Positions 22,562 through 34,388 of a stretch of DNA of 64,000 nucleotides are shown here, one piece after another (position 1 is the stretch's first letter; each line of letters opens with the position of its first letter). The position numbers were made by a program, and so were the translations under genes. The DNA is from Globisporangium splendens. Lineage: Eukaryota > Oomycota > Peronosporomycetes > Pythiales > Pythiaceae. Below the pieces are notes generated by a model. That model was not told the origin of the DNA. It saw nothing but the letters and a program-made list of their open reading frames with translations, and made no database searches. The stretch is from assembly GCA_006386115.1 (NCBI GenBank), contig VFIW01000006.1:413966-477965 (forward strand). The letters run 5' to 3'.

Positions 22562-22779
22562 CTTGTGCATAATAAACATAGACAGCCACAATGGTAGTGG
22601 TATACTGATTTACGAGAGTTCTTGTGAGTTGGAATGATGGTCGCTCAATGTACTGATTGATATTAGTATTTCAAAAGATACATTTTCAGCTCCACAAGCA
22701 AATCTTTCCATGCTTTTGCTGGGTTCGAGCTGTTTTTCATTCTTTGCAGACCACAAGCGCATTTAGACACAACAAGAGC

Positions 22780-23750
22780 ATGCTGCCGTCCATGCGCAAC
22801 ACAATGCGCGTGCTCTTGACCGTGATAGTTGTGGTGGCGACGACATTGCAATGCCATGTCGCCTCAGCAGCAACTTCCACTGGGGATGTTCCGCCAATGC
22901 TGCCCACCCAATTTCGCGCCGATGTGACCATCATGTCTCACTTGACGGATCCTCGGCAGAGGTACCCGCCGTCGGTGCGCCGCATGCGAGTGCAGTACGA
23001 TCTGCAGCAGCAGCTCGCCAAGGCCGAGATGCTCGAGGGCTACGAGACCAACAAGACGTACGTGCGGCGGTACGACCAGAAGCGCGAGTACATGGTCAAG
23101 CACGGCGGCGTGTTTGAGAAATGCGAGCGCGCGTATCTGGGTGAGCACGCATTAAAGTCTCTTTCAAGATTAAATGCGATGGGTCAAACTCGGCATCTCA
23201 CGCCCTTTCTTTGTGCTATTGCGGTAAATCAAATGCTCTTTTGGGTAGGCGAGACGATGCCGAGACCGGAGATTCCATTTGCCCAAGAGTTTTTGGTGCG
23301 CTGCTAGCTAAAGTTTGTAGAACTGAGAACGAGGGCGTGCATTGTTTCTTATCATATGCTTTGTAGGGAATCGAGAGCGTGAAAGGGATCGCGTGCGAAC
23401 ACTGGATCCACTCGTACGCCAACGTCCGCGTGCACATCTACAGCGACGTCAAGACACACGGTACGAGCGCCAACTCAATGACATTTGGTACTCTGGGATT
23501 CCTCTAGACTAACATTTGCGCTCTTTGTGGGTTTGCGTCGTTCAAAAAAGTCCTGATCCGGTTGACCGAAGAGAATTTCGTGGGCGACGCGCCGACGATG
23601 CTGCTCACTTACGATCTCGACAGCGTCGATGTGGGTCCGCAGCGCGTGACGGACTCTGCGATCCCGCGAGGGTACACACACAAGGAGTGCACGCGCAATG
23701 TAGGTGGCTTCCTGTATATTCACGTGTTCCATTACTACCTGCGCTTTTAG
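22780..23750 (+). CDS. Secreted ependymin-like protein
   Basis: Four exons (22780-23140, 23249-23295, 23367-23460, 23551-23750) join in phase to 233 residues. The N-terminus MRNTMRVLLTVIVVVATTL is a clear signal sequence; I start at the first Met of the cluster (22780). The mature part reads LPTQFRADVTIMSHLTDPRQ, then RRYDQKREYMV, GIACEHWIHSY, VLIRLTEENF, LLTYDLDSVDVGP and ends VGGFLYIHVFHYYLRF. This order resembles the ependymin-like domain found alone or before papain-type proteases in many protists. No protease domain follows. Function unknown; likely lipid- or ligand-binding and extracellular. Its stop codon overlaps that of the next gene on the other strand. Confidence 0.7.
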
Positions 23751-26700
23751 ATATAAACAGTGCGTTCAAAACGAAAGCGTTGCTTCTCTCTCATTACGAG
23801 TCGCGGATCACAATTGGCTGGATGGGTGCACTCTGCACTCTGGACGGCTTGCGCCTGGAGTTTACTCTCGCACGAAAACCTGGAACAAACCACGGACGTT
23901 GACTTTGGCTCTGGCGTTGGTACTTGGTCACTCGACGACACCTTTCGAATGCTGTTGCTGCCAGCGCTTGTGGTGCTGCTGCTCTTCCTTGCAGTGGTGT
24001 CTGATGACACCTCCAAGTCCATGCCCTGCTCGCTGAGCCGCAGGATCTTGCGCACGATCATGAGCGCCACCACAGTCGCCGTCGACGCGAGGAGCAAGAT
24101 CGCGAAGAACAAGTAGAATGTCGTTGCGGAGAGAGTCACCAAGTACCCCATGGGCAAAAGGATCAGATTCGTGAACAGAACGATACACGCCGACGCGAAG
24201 ATCCACACGGATTCCTGGAAGTCCGACGACACTTTTTGGATCAAGAACGACAGGTAGAGCCCTGCAAAGAGCAGCACAGCTTTCCAAAAGAGAAGAATCG
24301 CGGTGAAGATAAAACTGGTCGACGTGCATCTCACTCGCTCGACGGTCCCGCCACCAAGTTGCGGCGTTTTCTCGAGCACCGTTTTCGGGAGTGTCGGGTC
24401 GACAACATTCCAGACAGCGATGACGGCACAATCAATCACGAGAAACACGCCAAGAATTTTGGACATCGTGAGCGTGGACAATCGAACGCGTTTCGTCGCG
24501 CCGGACAGGAACACGCGGTATACACGCAGTGTCTTCACGAGCAGCGAGCCGAAAATGAGCGTGAATCCGTACGTGAGACTTGAACTTCTGGACTTACAAA
24601 TGGTCGACATTGGCTTACCGACGTAAGACCACACGGCGCCACACACGAAGATCCCACCAAGCAACAGTGAGAGCAGGAACTGATATTGCGAGCGTTTGAT
24701 GATCGGTTGGTTTCGGCGCGCAAACACGAAGATCATTGCGGGGAAGAACACGACTGAGAGAACCCCGGCGAGGATAGCGACGACCTTGAAGCTCTCCGAT
24801 TCGCACGGGATGTACTCGCAATCCAGAAACACTGGTGGGGGTAATGGAATGCCACCTTTGCATTCCACTGAGAGCGATGCGTTGGTGGCATTTGGGATCA
24901 GCCAGTGATACGTCTCCTCCCGCTTGGATCCCGAATGATCGCAATTTGAGACACTGTACTTGTAGTAAGTAGGGTCGCACACTGGTCGTCCGCGGTCAAT
25001 CCAGAAAATCCAGATGACGCGATTCGTGAGCAGCCACTCGCAGGACCGACTCGTGACCATCGGCTTCGGGGGACTGCGCAAGTCTCCGTCGTCGCAATTG
25101 TGTGGCAGCGAGCTGTTTTCCGGGTTTGGATACAGCCAGCTGGACTTGACTACGCGCGGAAACACGGTCGAGTCGGGCTCACACCCAACGTACTCGTGTT
25201 TGATGGTGTAGTAGATGTTGCGCGATGGAAGGCGGCCAAGCCAGAGGCTCCAGACCGCGTAATTTTCGCGCAACCAGCTGCAAGTGGCCGAGAAGACGGG
25301 ATCTTTCACTGGGGGATTCCCAGGATTGTTTGTCGCTTGGACAAACTTGTGAAGCAACTCATGCACCTCGATTTCGCTCATGAACATTCGAGATACGAGG
25401 CTATTGACCAAGGACACATCTTGGATCAACGCCGACGCATACTTTTGGAGCGAGGTGTACGGGAAGTCAACGTTGACGGGGTTATCGCTCTTTTTCCCGA
25501 AACCGTGCTCGCCAAACGTGCCAGCCGTCAGTTGGCTAGTCTAGGGAGTTGACAATGGCAGCAGCACCCGCTGGAAAACCCCTTTGAACTCTTCGTGGAA
25601 AGGATCCGGTTCATAGTGATAGGACAGCACGGGCTCGCCTTTTGCTTGGGCATCAACCGCGTACTTTTCAAGCTTCTCGTGCCCAAGATAGCAAAAGAAG
25701 GCAGGGATGCTGAGGTTGTCAAACACGGCTTCCACGTACCCTTTGTCGACATAGTCACGCATCATCGCGACGACCATGCATTTTTTTCCCTGAGCTTCAC
25801 GCGCAGCGCACGCAGCGGTCTTGGAACACGAGTCCTTGCACCCAATTTTGTTGCTCGCGCACGTTGGCTCAGTTGGCGGGTGAAACTCAGTGTTACTTTT
25901 CAAGCGCGATACCGGGAGACTCCCAATGAGGTCTCCGTTGCTTTGGTAATCGCGCCAGAAGTCAGCAGCAAACCTGGACGCGAATTTGTTTTTGTCCAAA
26001 CCAGCCTTGACAAAGTCTACGGTCGTGTAGAGCCCCTCTCGTCCGGGGTAGCCGATGCTACCCGCAGTGTATGACTCGTTTGAATACGTGGCGTGTTGTT
26101 TGGACCGTAAGCCACCGGTTGACACCTCCATGTTGACGTGTACGGGCGAACACGTGCCAGCGCCAGTCGACGACATGCGCTGCGTGATGGCGTCCTCGTC
26201 GCCGATACTGAGGAAGGACACTTCGCACCCAAATTACATGGACACTCATGAAAGGCGCCATTAATGAAGAGCAGCAGCAGGACACGAACACATATCGCGA
26301 CAAGTACCAACCAGTTCTTCTACGATGATCGCAAAGACCATGGACGTCAATTGGATCGAATCCCAGCCTTTAATCTCCACCACGAGTGTTCCATTTACGC
26401 GACCAGGATCGATGATATTCCCATTCGCATCTACTTTTGCATCGGCACCGTAGAATTTCGAGCCCGGAGGCATGCAGTCGCTCTGGTAGAGTGGAGTGAT
26501 TGGCTTCGCAGTGCGCGGATCCGTCACCTAACAGACACATGCAACGCGTGAGAGATATTTCTTTGATAACCTCTTTGGCAAACTACCGCATCGCGTTGTC
26601 ATACTTGGAGGCGTGGAGCCTTGAGTGCTGCGCGCAAGTGCGGGTGAACGAGCCTGCCTTTTGCGTCTCTATCATATCGCGAAATCGAGAGCTCAGCTTC

Positions 26701-26959
26701 CACGCTTTTCACCCAGGCTTCACCAAGGCACGTGCCAAAAAGCTCATTCGGAGCGATCCCCGCTGCCGCTACCAACCCTGCGTTCTGCTCACACAAGTTA
26801 TCGCATACACAAGTTCATAGCAAACGCTACTCTTGAGTCAACAAGAGCATTGCTCATGAGCGCACGACTGGACAGTACCTTTGTGAACAGAAGAAATACA
26901 GCGGCGATGATCGAAACAATCGAGCGGAGGGAGGACGAGCCTCGTCGAGATGGTATCAT
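23747..26959 (-). pseudogene. OpuAC-like/7TM receptor, copy 2, with stop and splice-site loss
   Basis: Near full-length paralogue of the 18.7-kb gene. Exons: 26879-26959 (signal peptide, hydrophobic VSIIAAVFLLF), 26605-26787, 26312-26527 (216 nt, the same length as in copy 1) and 23747-26233. It holds the whole OpuAC-like substrate-binding ectodomain (DPRTAKPITPLY, GTLVVEIKGW, CMVVAMMRDYVDKGYVEAV), a Cys-rich linker and seven hydrophobic helices of a GABA-B/family-C-like receptor (first VVAILAGVLSVVFFP, last FYLFFAILLLASTATVV). Two lesions: an in-frame TAG at 25541-25543 after LLPLSTP, with homology continuing directly behind it, and the 3' splice site of the last intron reading AA instead of AG at 26234-26235 (copy 1 has TGTAG). 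The preceding donor, GTTGGT, is also weak. Ligand unknown. Confidence 0.85.
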
Positions 26960-28850
26960 GCCTTACCAACGATCACGAGATCGGAAAATGACCGCTCTCC
27001 TCCTGCACACAACGGCACCAGCTCTCAAAATAAACGTGCATGTGAAACTCACGTTGACTAACCTCCTAGGACCGCTTCCAGCGAGATGTTAACCGCCATG
27101 TCGTGCTTGCAAACCATCGACATGGATCAATATTGATCAATCTCGTGCGTCTGGGTGTAACTGGAAAAATTGCAATGGTTCAATGTACCTTACTGACTTG
27201 TGCTATTCACAAATGACGATCTCCAGATTAGAACTGACAACGAGGTTGCTATCTTGCTGGGATCAGGATCACCCGTCGTATCCACCAGTAGAAGCAACCA
27301 TCCACATTAGAGAGTAATGGTATCCACACTCGTGACTCGACACGTCTTTATTCTTTATAAGGTGAGGTATATTTAGGTTCATCGTCGTGACCTACAATAT
27401 CCAAGACTCGACACGTCTACTCTGCTGCAGTATATTTCAAATCGAAGGACAACACGACGCACTCAATAGCATGCGAATTACGGAAATGAAAGAACAATAC
27501 CTCTGAGAGCGAGAGCTTCTTCGTGTTCGCTAAGATCTAGTTCTACCATTCTCGCTTTCGACGGAACGAGTCATCTGCATGGTGGCTTTTGAAGACGGCG
27601 GCCGTTTGGAAACGTCTCCAGTCGCGATGACCAGCTGCTGGCTTTCGCATTCATTTCAAAATCTTCCGTCGGTCCCAACAGAAAGAGAGACGTCTGATCA
27701 GCCTCTGTGTCGTCCCCAACGCATTGAGGCAAGACATGAAAAACTCAGCGATTCTTGCGCTAAACGCAATCCTCGCGTTGTCTGCACTGCATTTCGTCGT
27801 ACCTAAATGACTCGAAAGCAGCGATGGCCGCTCGCGTTGGGCCACAGAATGCCGGTTTGAGAACCCTGAGAGGCTGTTGCCCCAAACTCCGGCGACTGTT
27901 GTCGTATGTGAAAGTCCCTATGCCAAAGATCACACTGGTCGTGTGCCGATGGGAAATGCGACCTCCAAACTGGAGCATCTCGCTCGACGACGTGCCTTCG
28001 TCGTGCGAATTGCGGCTTCGTCGTTGGCCGATACGAACCATCAAGCGATCCAAACGCCGAGACCTCATCGTAAGCGGAAAAGGCGTAAACCGCAGCAGAT
28101 CTGACAATTCTAACGCAAGTCTCGCTCAGCCCACTGAGGCGCTACTAGGTCCTTCAGTTGCTGTCACCTGCTAGTAGTGAGAGGTGATTTGGAGACCAAG
28201 GCTATCGAGCACGCTGATCAAAATACTGTTGTGGTTCTTCACATCCGTGTTGCCACATTTACAGAGCCAACACTTCAGCAGGTCAAGGATATAAACACTG
28301 TGTAGGTTCGCTCACAGCATGCTTGTCGGAGCGACTAATGTGCGTGGACAAGCAACCTAATCGTTTGCATTGACAAATGACACTGCTGCGCGAATATGAA
28401 AGTGACCGGCATAAGTGTATCTCTCTCTACACATAACAACCTTTCCTGAACATGCAACCAGTCGCTCAGATATCAACATGTATGCTGCAGGAGGTCGACG
28501 AAACGCGGAGAAGCTGGTAAAACGAACAACGAATGCATTGATCTTAGACTCGAGGAACTCGAGTATTCACTATATGCACTTCAGCCCATGCACACTGTGG
28601 ACTGACTACCATGTAGACTTATGCAGAGAGAGAGAGAGAGAGGAAGACTATGACGTACGCAACCGACCAACGCGAGGAGGCGAACCGCGGCACACGTGCG
28701 TGCGCTGCAAATGAGCGTTGCTGCTGGAACGTTAGCGTGGTTGGAGCCAATCGCTTGATGTGGTGCGTGTCTTCCAGCACTCAGATACCAACATACATAC
28801 ACCGTGTCTTGACGTCTGGATTCTCGCGGAGTGGGCATCACCTCACTGAC
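26960..28850. other. Intergenic region, about 1.9 kb
   Basis: Contains several short open frames in all directions, none of recognisable family. A 14-bp direct repeat GACTCGACACGTCT lies at 27334-27347 and 27405-27418. A (GA)n run sits at about 28625-28643. No transposon ends seen. Confidence 0.4.
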
Positions 28851-31800
28851 CTACTGCAGAACGCTGAATACCAGAGTCCAGTACGACCTGTAGTCGTTGC
28901 ACTTGATGTTGATCGCGCGCGCAAAGCCCACTTCGGTCGCCTCTGCCTGCAAGATGTCGTCATAGTGACTCGTTAGTCCCCGCCACAACGGGTCCAGAAT
29001 CTCGGTCATTGTTTGCTTGCCCACGGAAATGTGCTCCCAGACCATCTTGCCGTTGTACCCGTGGCGGCTCACGCGCAACTCTGGCGTCGATCCATCGCTT
29101 CCCAAGTGCGCGAGCACACAGCGGTTCGCTTGGTCCTTCGAGTGCTCGGTAGCAGCGAGAACGAGGGCATCATTGAGCACCACAGGTTGGAGCTTGTTAG
29201 ACAAGCGAAGCGCATTGATAAAAGTCAGCATATCTTCCACCTCGGTCGATGTCATCCCGTTAGCTAAAACTGGGACTCTCGTTCCCATTTCTGGTTCAAA
29301 AGCCATCGAGTGGAATACGTCGTCGTAATTCGGTTGGACCGTTGCAGAAGCCATGGACGGCACGCTTGGTGTCATGAGCTTGCTGCTTGGCTCATTGAAG
29401 CGGCCGATGACAAACCCACAAGTCGCTCCTTGTAGAGGCATCAAGGTACTGTCTCCACCCGCCTTGAGGAAGCACTGTCCATCGTGCCACATCCAGTGCG
29501 TGCACTTTTGGTCATTTGCACACAAATCACCACACAGTTCGGTGGACGAAGGTACATTAACGTAGTCTCGACCTGGGTAATCGCAGCCATGAGCCAACAT
29601 AGCTCGGCCACCACTAGCTTCGACCCATTGCATCAGCGCCATTGGATTAGAGGCAAGAGGAAGTGACATCATCGGCATTCCCATCACTGACTGGTTAAAA
29701 CGTCCGAAAATGAACCCGCACGTCGTTCCTTGGGACGCAATTGCTTGGTGCTCCGTACCAAACTTGAGCATACAGTTGCCGTTGCGCCAGGTCCAGTGCG
29801 AGCACTTGGGTTCGTCGGCGCAACTGCTGCCACATGCGTCGGCATTGGCCAAGGGGAAGTTGCGGATGTCATTGAATGGGAGGTCACAGTTGTACGCAAA
29901 CGCGCTTCGGCCTCCACTCCCCTTCAACCACGTGCCTGATGGCGGTTGAATCAAAGCGAGCGGAGATGTCACCATTGTCGGCACCAGCATATCTGGAGTC
30001 ATCTGGTTAAAACGTCCGAAAATGAACCCGCACGTCGTTCCTTGGGACGCAATTGCTTGGTGCTCCGTACCAAACTTGAGCATACAGTTGCCGTTGCGCC
30101 AGGTCCAGTGCGAGCACTTGGGTTCGTCGGCGCAACTGCTGCCACATGCGTCGGCATTGGCCAAGGGGAAGTTGCGGATGTCATTGAATGGGAGGTCACA
30201 GTTGTACGCAAACGCGCTTCGGCCTCCACTCCCCTTCAACCACGTGCCTGATGGCGGTTGAATCAAAGCGAGCGGAGATGTCACCATTGTCGGCACCAGC
30301 ATATCTGGAGTCATCTGGTTGAATCGTCCGAAATGAACCCGCACGTCGTTCCTTGGGACGCAATTGCTTGGTGCTCCGTACCAAACTTGAGCATACGTTG
30401 CCGTGCGCCAGGTCCAGTGCGAGCACTTGGGTTGAGGCCGCAACTGCTGCCATGCGTCGGCATTGGCCAAGGGGAAGTTGCGGATGTCATTGAATGGGAG
30501 GTCACAGTTGTACGCAAACGCGCTTCGGCCTCCACTCCCCTTCAACCACGTGCCCTGATGGCGGTTGAATCAAAGCGAGCGGAGATGTCACCATTGTCGG
30601 CACAGCATATCTGGAGTCATCTGGTTAAAACGTCCGAAAAATGAACCCGCACGTCGTTCCTTGGGACGCAATTGCTTGGTGCTCCGTACCAAACTTGAGC
30701 ATACAGTTGCCGTTGCGCCAGGTCCAGTGCGAGCACTTGGGTTCGTCGGCGCAACTGCTGCACATGCGTCGGCATTGGCCAAGGGGAAGTTGCGGATGTC
30801 ATTGAATGGGAGGTCACAGTTGTACGCAAACGCGCTTCGGCCCACTCCCCTTCAACCAACGTGCCTGATGGCGGTTGAATCAAGCGAGCGGAGATGTCAC
30901 CATGTCGGCACCAGCATATCTGGAGTCATCTGGTTAAAAGTCCGAAAATGAACCCCAACGTCGTTCCTTGGGACGCAATTGCTTGGTGCTCCGTACCAAA
31001 CTTGAGCATCAGTTGCCGTTGCGCCAGGTCCAGTGCGAGCCGTTGGGTTCGTCGGCGCAACTGCTGCCACATGCGTCGGCATGGGCCAAGGGGAAGTTGC
31101 GGATGCATTGAATGGGAGGTCCAGTTGTACGAAAACGCGCTTCGGCCTCCACTCCCTTCAAACCACGTGCCTGATGGCGGTTGAATCAAAGCGAGCGGAG
31201 ATGTCACCATTGTCGGCACCAGCATATGGAGTCATCTGGGTTTAAAAGTCCGAAAATGAACCCGCACGTCGTCCTTGGGACGCAATTTGCTTGGTGCTCC
31301 GTACCAAACTTGAGAGACAGTTGCCGTTGCGCAGGTCCAGTGCGAGCACTTGGGTTCGTCGGCGCAACTGCTGCCACATGCGTCGGCATTGGCCAAGGGG
31401 AAGTTGCGGATGTCATTGAATGGGAGGTCACAGTTGTACGCAAGCGCGTTCGGCCTCCACTCCCCTTCACCACGTGCATGATGGCGGTTTGAACAAAGCG
31501 AGCGGAGATGTCACCATTGTCGGCACCAGCATATCAGGAGTCATCTGGTTAAAACGTCCGAAAATGAACCCGCACGTCGTTCCTTGGGACGCAATTGCTT
31601 GGTGCTCCGTACCAAACTTGAGCATACAGTTGCGTTGCGCCAGGTCCAGTGCGAGCACTTGGGTTCGTCGGCGCAAACTGCTGCCACATGCGTCGGCATT
31701 GGCCAAGGGGAAGTGGCGGATGTCATGGAATGGGAGGCACAGTTGTACGCAAAACGCGCTTCGGCCTCCACTCCCCTTCAACCACGTGCCTGATGGGGTT

Positions 31801-32789
31801 GAATCAAAGCGAGCGGAGATGTCACCATTGTCGGCGGCACCAGCATATCAGGAGTCATCTGGTTAAAAACGTCCGAAAATGAACCGCACGTCGTTCCTTG
31901 GGACGCAATGGCTTGGTGCTCCGTACAAACTTGAGCATACAGTTGCCGTGCGCCAGGTCCAGTGCGAGCAAATTGGGTTCGTCGGCGCAACTGCTGCCAC
32001 ATGCGTCGGCATTGGCCAAGGGAAGTTGCGGATGTCATTGAATGGGAGGTCACAGTTGTACGCAAACGCGCTTCGGCCTCCACTCCCCTTCAACCACGTG
32101 CCTGATGGCGGTTGAATCAAAGCGAGCGGAGATGTCACCATTGTCGGCACCAGCATATCTGGAGTCATCTGGTTAAAACGTCCGAAAATGAACCCGCACG
32201 TCGTTCCTTGGGACGCAATTGCTTGGTGCTCCGTACCAAACTTGAGCATACAGTTGCCGTTGCGCCAGGTCCAGTGCGAGCACTTGGGTTCGTCGGCGCA
32301 ACTGCTGCCACATGCGTCGGCATTGGCCAAGGGGAAGTTGCGGATGTCATTGAATGGGAGGTCACAGTTGTACGCAAACGCGCTTCGGCCTCCACTCCCC
32401 TTCAACCACGTGCCTGATGGCGGTTGAATCAAAGCGAGCGGAGATGTCACCATTGTCGGCACCAGCATATCTGGAGTCATCTGGTTGAATCGTCCGATGA
32501 TGAATCCGCAAGTAGCACCTTCAAGTGGCGTCATTGTGTGCTGAGTCCCTGTCTTGAGAAAACAGTTCCCATTGTACCAGGTCCAGTGCGAACAATTCGG
32601 GTCGCCGGCGCAAATGTCGCCACATGATTGGCTCGATGAACCGACACCGCGGAAGTCTTGGCCGAGATAACCGCAATTGGGATTCCACATCCCACGATTG
32701 CCGCTGCCGAGTTCCCACGACAAGGTGCTACTTGGGAGCAGCGAGCCCATGAAGGCCGCTGCCACAAAGAGCGAGGCAGGCTTTTTCAT
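28851..32789 (-). CDS. Secreted multi-PAN/Apple protein with C-terminal CAP (SCP/PR-1) domain
   Basis: Begins with a signal peptide (MKKPASLFVAAAFMGSLLPS). A divergent PAN module follows (CGDICAGDPNCSHWTWYNGN), then nine near-identical modules of about 104 codons (NCDLPFNDIRNFPLANADA, CADEPKCSHWTWRNGNC, TTCGFIFGRFNQ), then a divergent last PAN (CANDQKCTHWMWHDGQC). The C-terminal 145 residues form a CAP domain: FINALRLSNKLQPVVLNDAL, CVLAHLGSDGSTPELRV, GFARAI and YRSYWTLVFS. PAN/Apple modules in oomycetes bind carbohydrate, as in cellulose-binding CBEL proteins. The frame is open over the outer modules (32789 to about 31990, and 30545 to 28851) but is broken by many single-base indels in the central units, either decay or assembly error in the array. 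Confidence 0.8.
29700..32486 (-). repeat. Nine-copy tandem array of 312-bp PAN-coding units
   Basis: Unit boundaries, marked by the TTAAAACGTCCGAAAATG anchor, fall near 29700, 30012, 30324, 30629, 30938, 31246, 31556, 31869, 32178 and 32486. The canonical length is 312 bp, equal to 104 codons or one PAN domain. Outer copies are virtually identical in sequence; the central copies vary between about 305 and 313 bp by scattered one-base gains and losses, often in homopolymers. Confidence 0.95.
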
Positions 32790-33395
32790 GGTCGCGTGGT
32801 TTGCTTCTTTCGTGCAGCAGAGGAGTGACGGTTTTCTGGAAGGGTTGGTTCACTTGGACGTAAAATTGAAAGTGTGTTCGCTTTTGGTCCCTGGATTTGA
32901 ACTCACCCCGCTCGCTCCATCACTCCACAGCAGCAGACGCAATGGCACCAGAACAGCAGGGAAATATTCTAGATCTCACCCTGAGAGCACAAGCCGTCTC
33001 ATCATGCGTCGCTTGCTGGTGGCACACTTGCGTATGCCTGCTGGCAGCGCCTGTTCTCGATGCATCTCAGCCACGCGTCATCATCCACACAACGCATCTG
33101 GATGGCAGGTCTCAGCTTTCTCAGTCATTTTCTGGTCGGCGACCCGCTGGAAAGTCGTGGCGCTGGAGACCCTTGCGAGTAGTCTTTTTCACCTTGCTGT
33201 ACGGCTTGTTGAAACGGAGTTGGCATCATCGAGCACCTTGGTCTGGTGTCTGGGTCGTGACTGCTGCGCCAGACCTGTGCTGAAGATCCATTCCACCGTT
33301 GCACTTGGAAACACCCACGATCTGTGTACTGTGGCAAGCAACTCGACGAGCGTGAATGGTTCTTAAACGGCGCCTTTTGGCTCAGCTACAGTTGT

Positions 33396-33907
33396 TACTC
33401 GAACGTGGAATCTTTACCGGTGGAGCATGCTAACCGCACATTTTGTTTGATTTCGTCCATGCGCCGCCTCTTCATCGCAGCGATCTCCCGAACAGCTTTG
33501 TGACGTGCGATCACTTCCAAATCTGCAACCACAACACGAGATATTGCACGAATCACAGAAAACTACCATAAAAAGTGAGGTGTGGATCTTGTCTGGAGTG
33601 TAGCTGGGTGCGTCTTGCCACAAGAGAAATCAAAGTGCGATCGCTTAGACAGCTGAGCCTGCTCGAGGACGGCTTTGTGGCGCATTTCTTTGCTTCCACT
33701 CTTTGTCTTCTGTGCTCATCCTCGGTGTTCCTAGTGCAACAGAACAGGACAATTGGCTGACAAGCAAGTGATGTGCTCATGGTAGATCCAGAGAGAGAGA
33801 GAGAGAGAATGTGTGTGTGTGTGTGTGTGCGTGTGACTCTACCCACCCATCTACAGTATGACTCGTTTTCTGGCGCAGCACTGTGCCAGTTGGTCGTCAA
33901 GGTGCAT
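33396..33907 (-). CDS. Possible small multi-exon gene, unrecognised
   Basis: An ATG at 33907 opens MHLDDQLAQCCARKRVIL before a GTAGAT donor. Further down, RHKAVLEQAQLSKRSHFDFS joins in phase across a GTGGCA...TTGCAG intron to LEVIARHKAVREIAAMKRRR, which ends with a TAA near 33396. The exon between the first two is not resolved. The product would be a short, basic helical protein. It could be chance. Confidence 0.2.
33788..33832 (+). repeat. Compound (AG)n/(GT)n microsatellite
   Basis: About nine AG units followed by about eleven TG units. Confidence 0.9.
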
Positions 33908-34351
33908 GATGGCTGAGTATTGGACGGATTAGTTTTGTCCTTGTGACCGAGACATTGTGTTTGCCATATGCAGTAAAGGGAACTTCAGGAGAACGTCTGG
34001 AACTCGACAATTCGACATTTCGGAGGAGAGTGCGCGCAACAAAGATTAACTTTGGCAAACACCGAGCCTCTCGCACAGTACTGCGCACATCCTCTTGTCG
34101 ACAGCGAACGATGTCGATTCAAGAGTAAAGAAACTGAGCGATTGATGCGACACGAGTGGACAAACCGCAATGATGTGCCCTGCAGCCAATCGAAGAGAGA
34201 GACAGCGTGTTGCCATGTGGGCATCCAAGCACCAGGGCTTATTCAAACCAGGTAGATGTCACCAGAATGTTTCGTGATTTTTGCTCGCTGAAACTGTACC
34301 CAAGTGTCGGAGCTGACACCTGTCAGATCTTGTTTCAGTGCTTCAAACATG

Positions 34352-34388
34352 TTAGCCGGTTCATGGCAGACTGGTACGAACCGGCTAA
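34352..34388. repeat. Perfect 11-bp inverted repeat (hairpin)
   Basis: TTAGCCGGTTC at 34352-34362 pairs with GAACCGGCTAA at 34378-34388 around a 15-nt loop. The next 200 bp repeat GACCCG and CCTGG words and may be a decayed repeat element. Confidence 0.6.

Noticed and set aside
29700..32486. Regular direct repeats resembling a CRISPR array
   Set aside because: Units are 312 bp, have no spacers and encode PAN domains; this is a coding tandem repeat in a eukaryotic gene.
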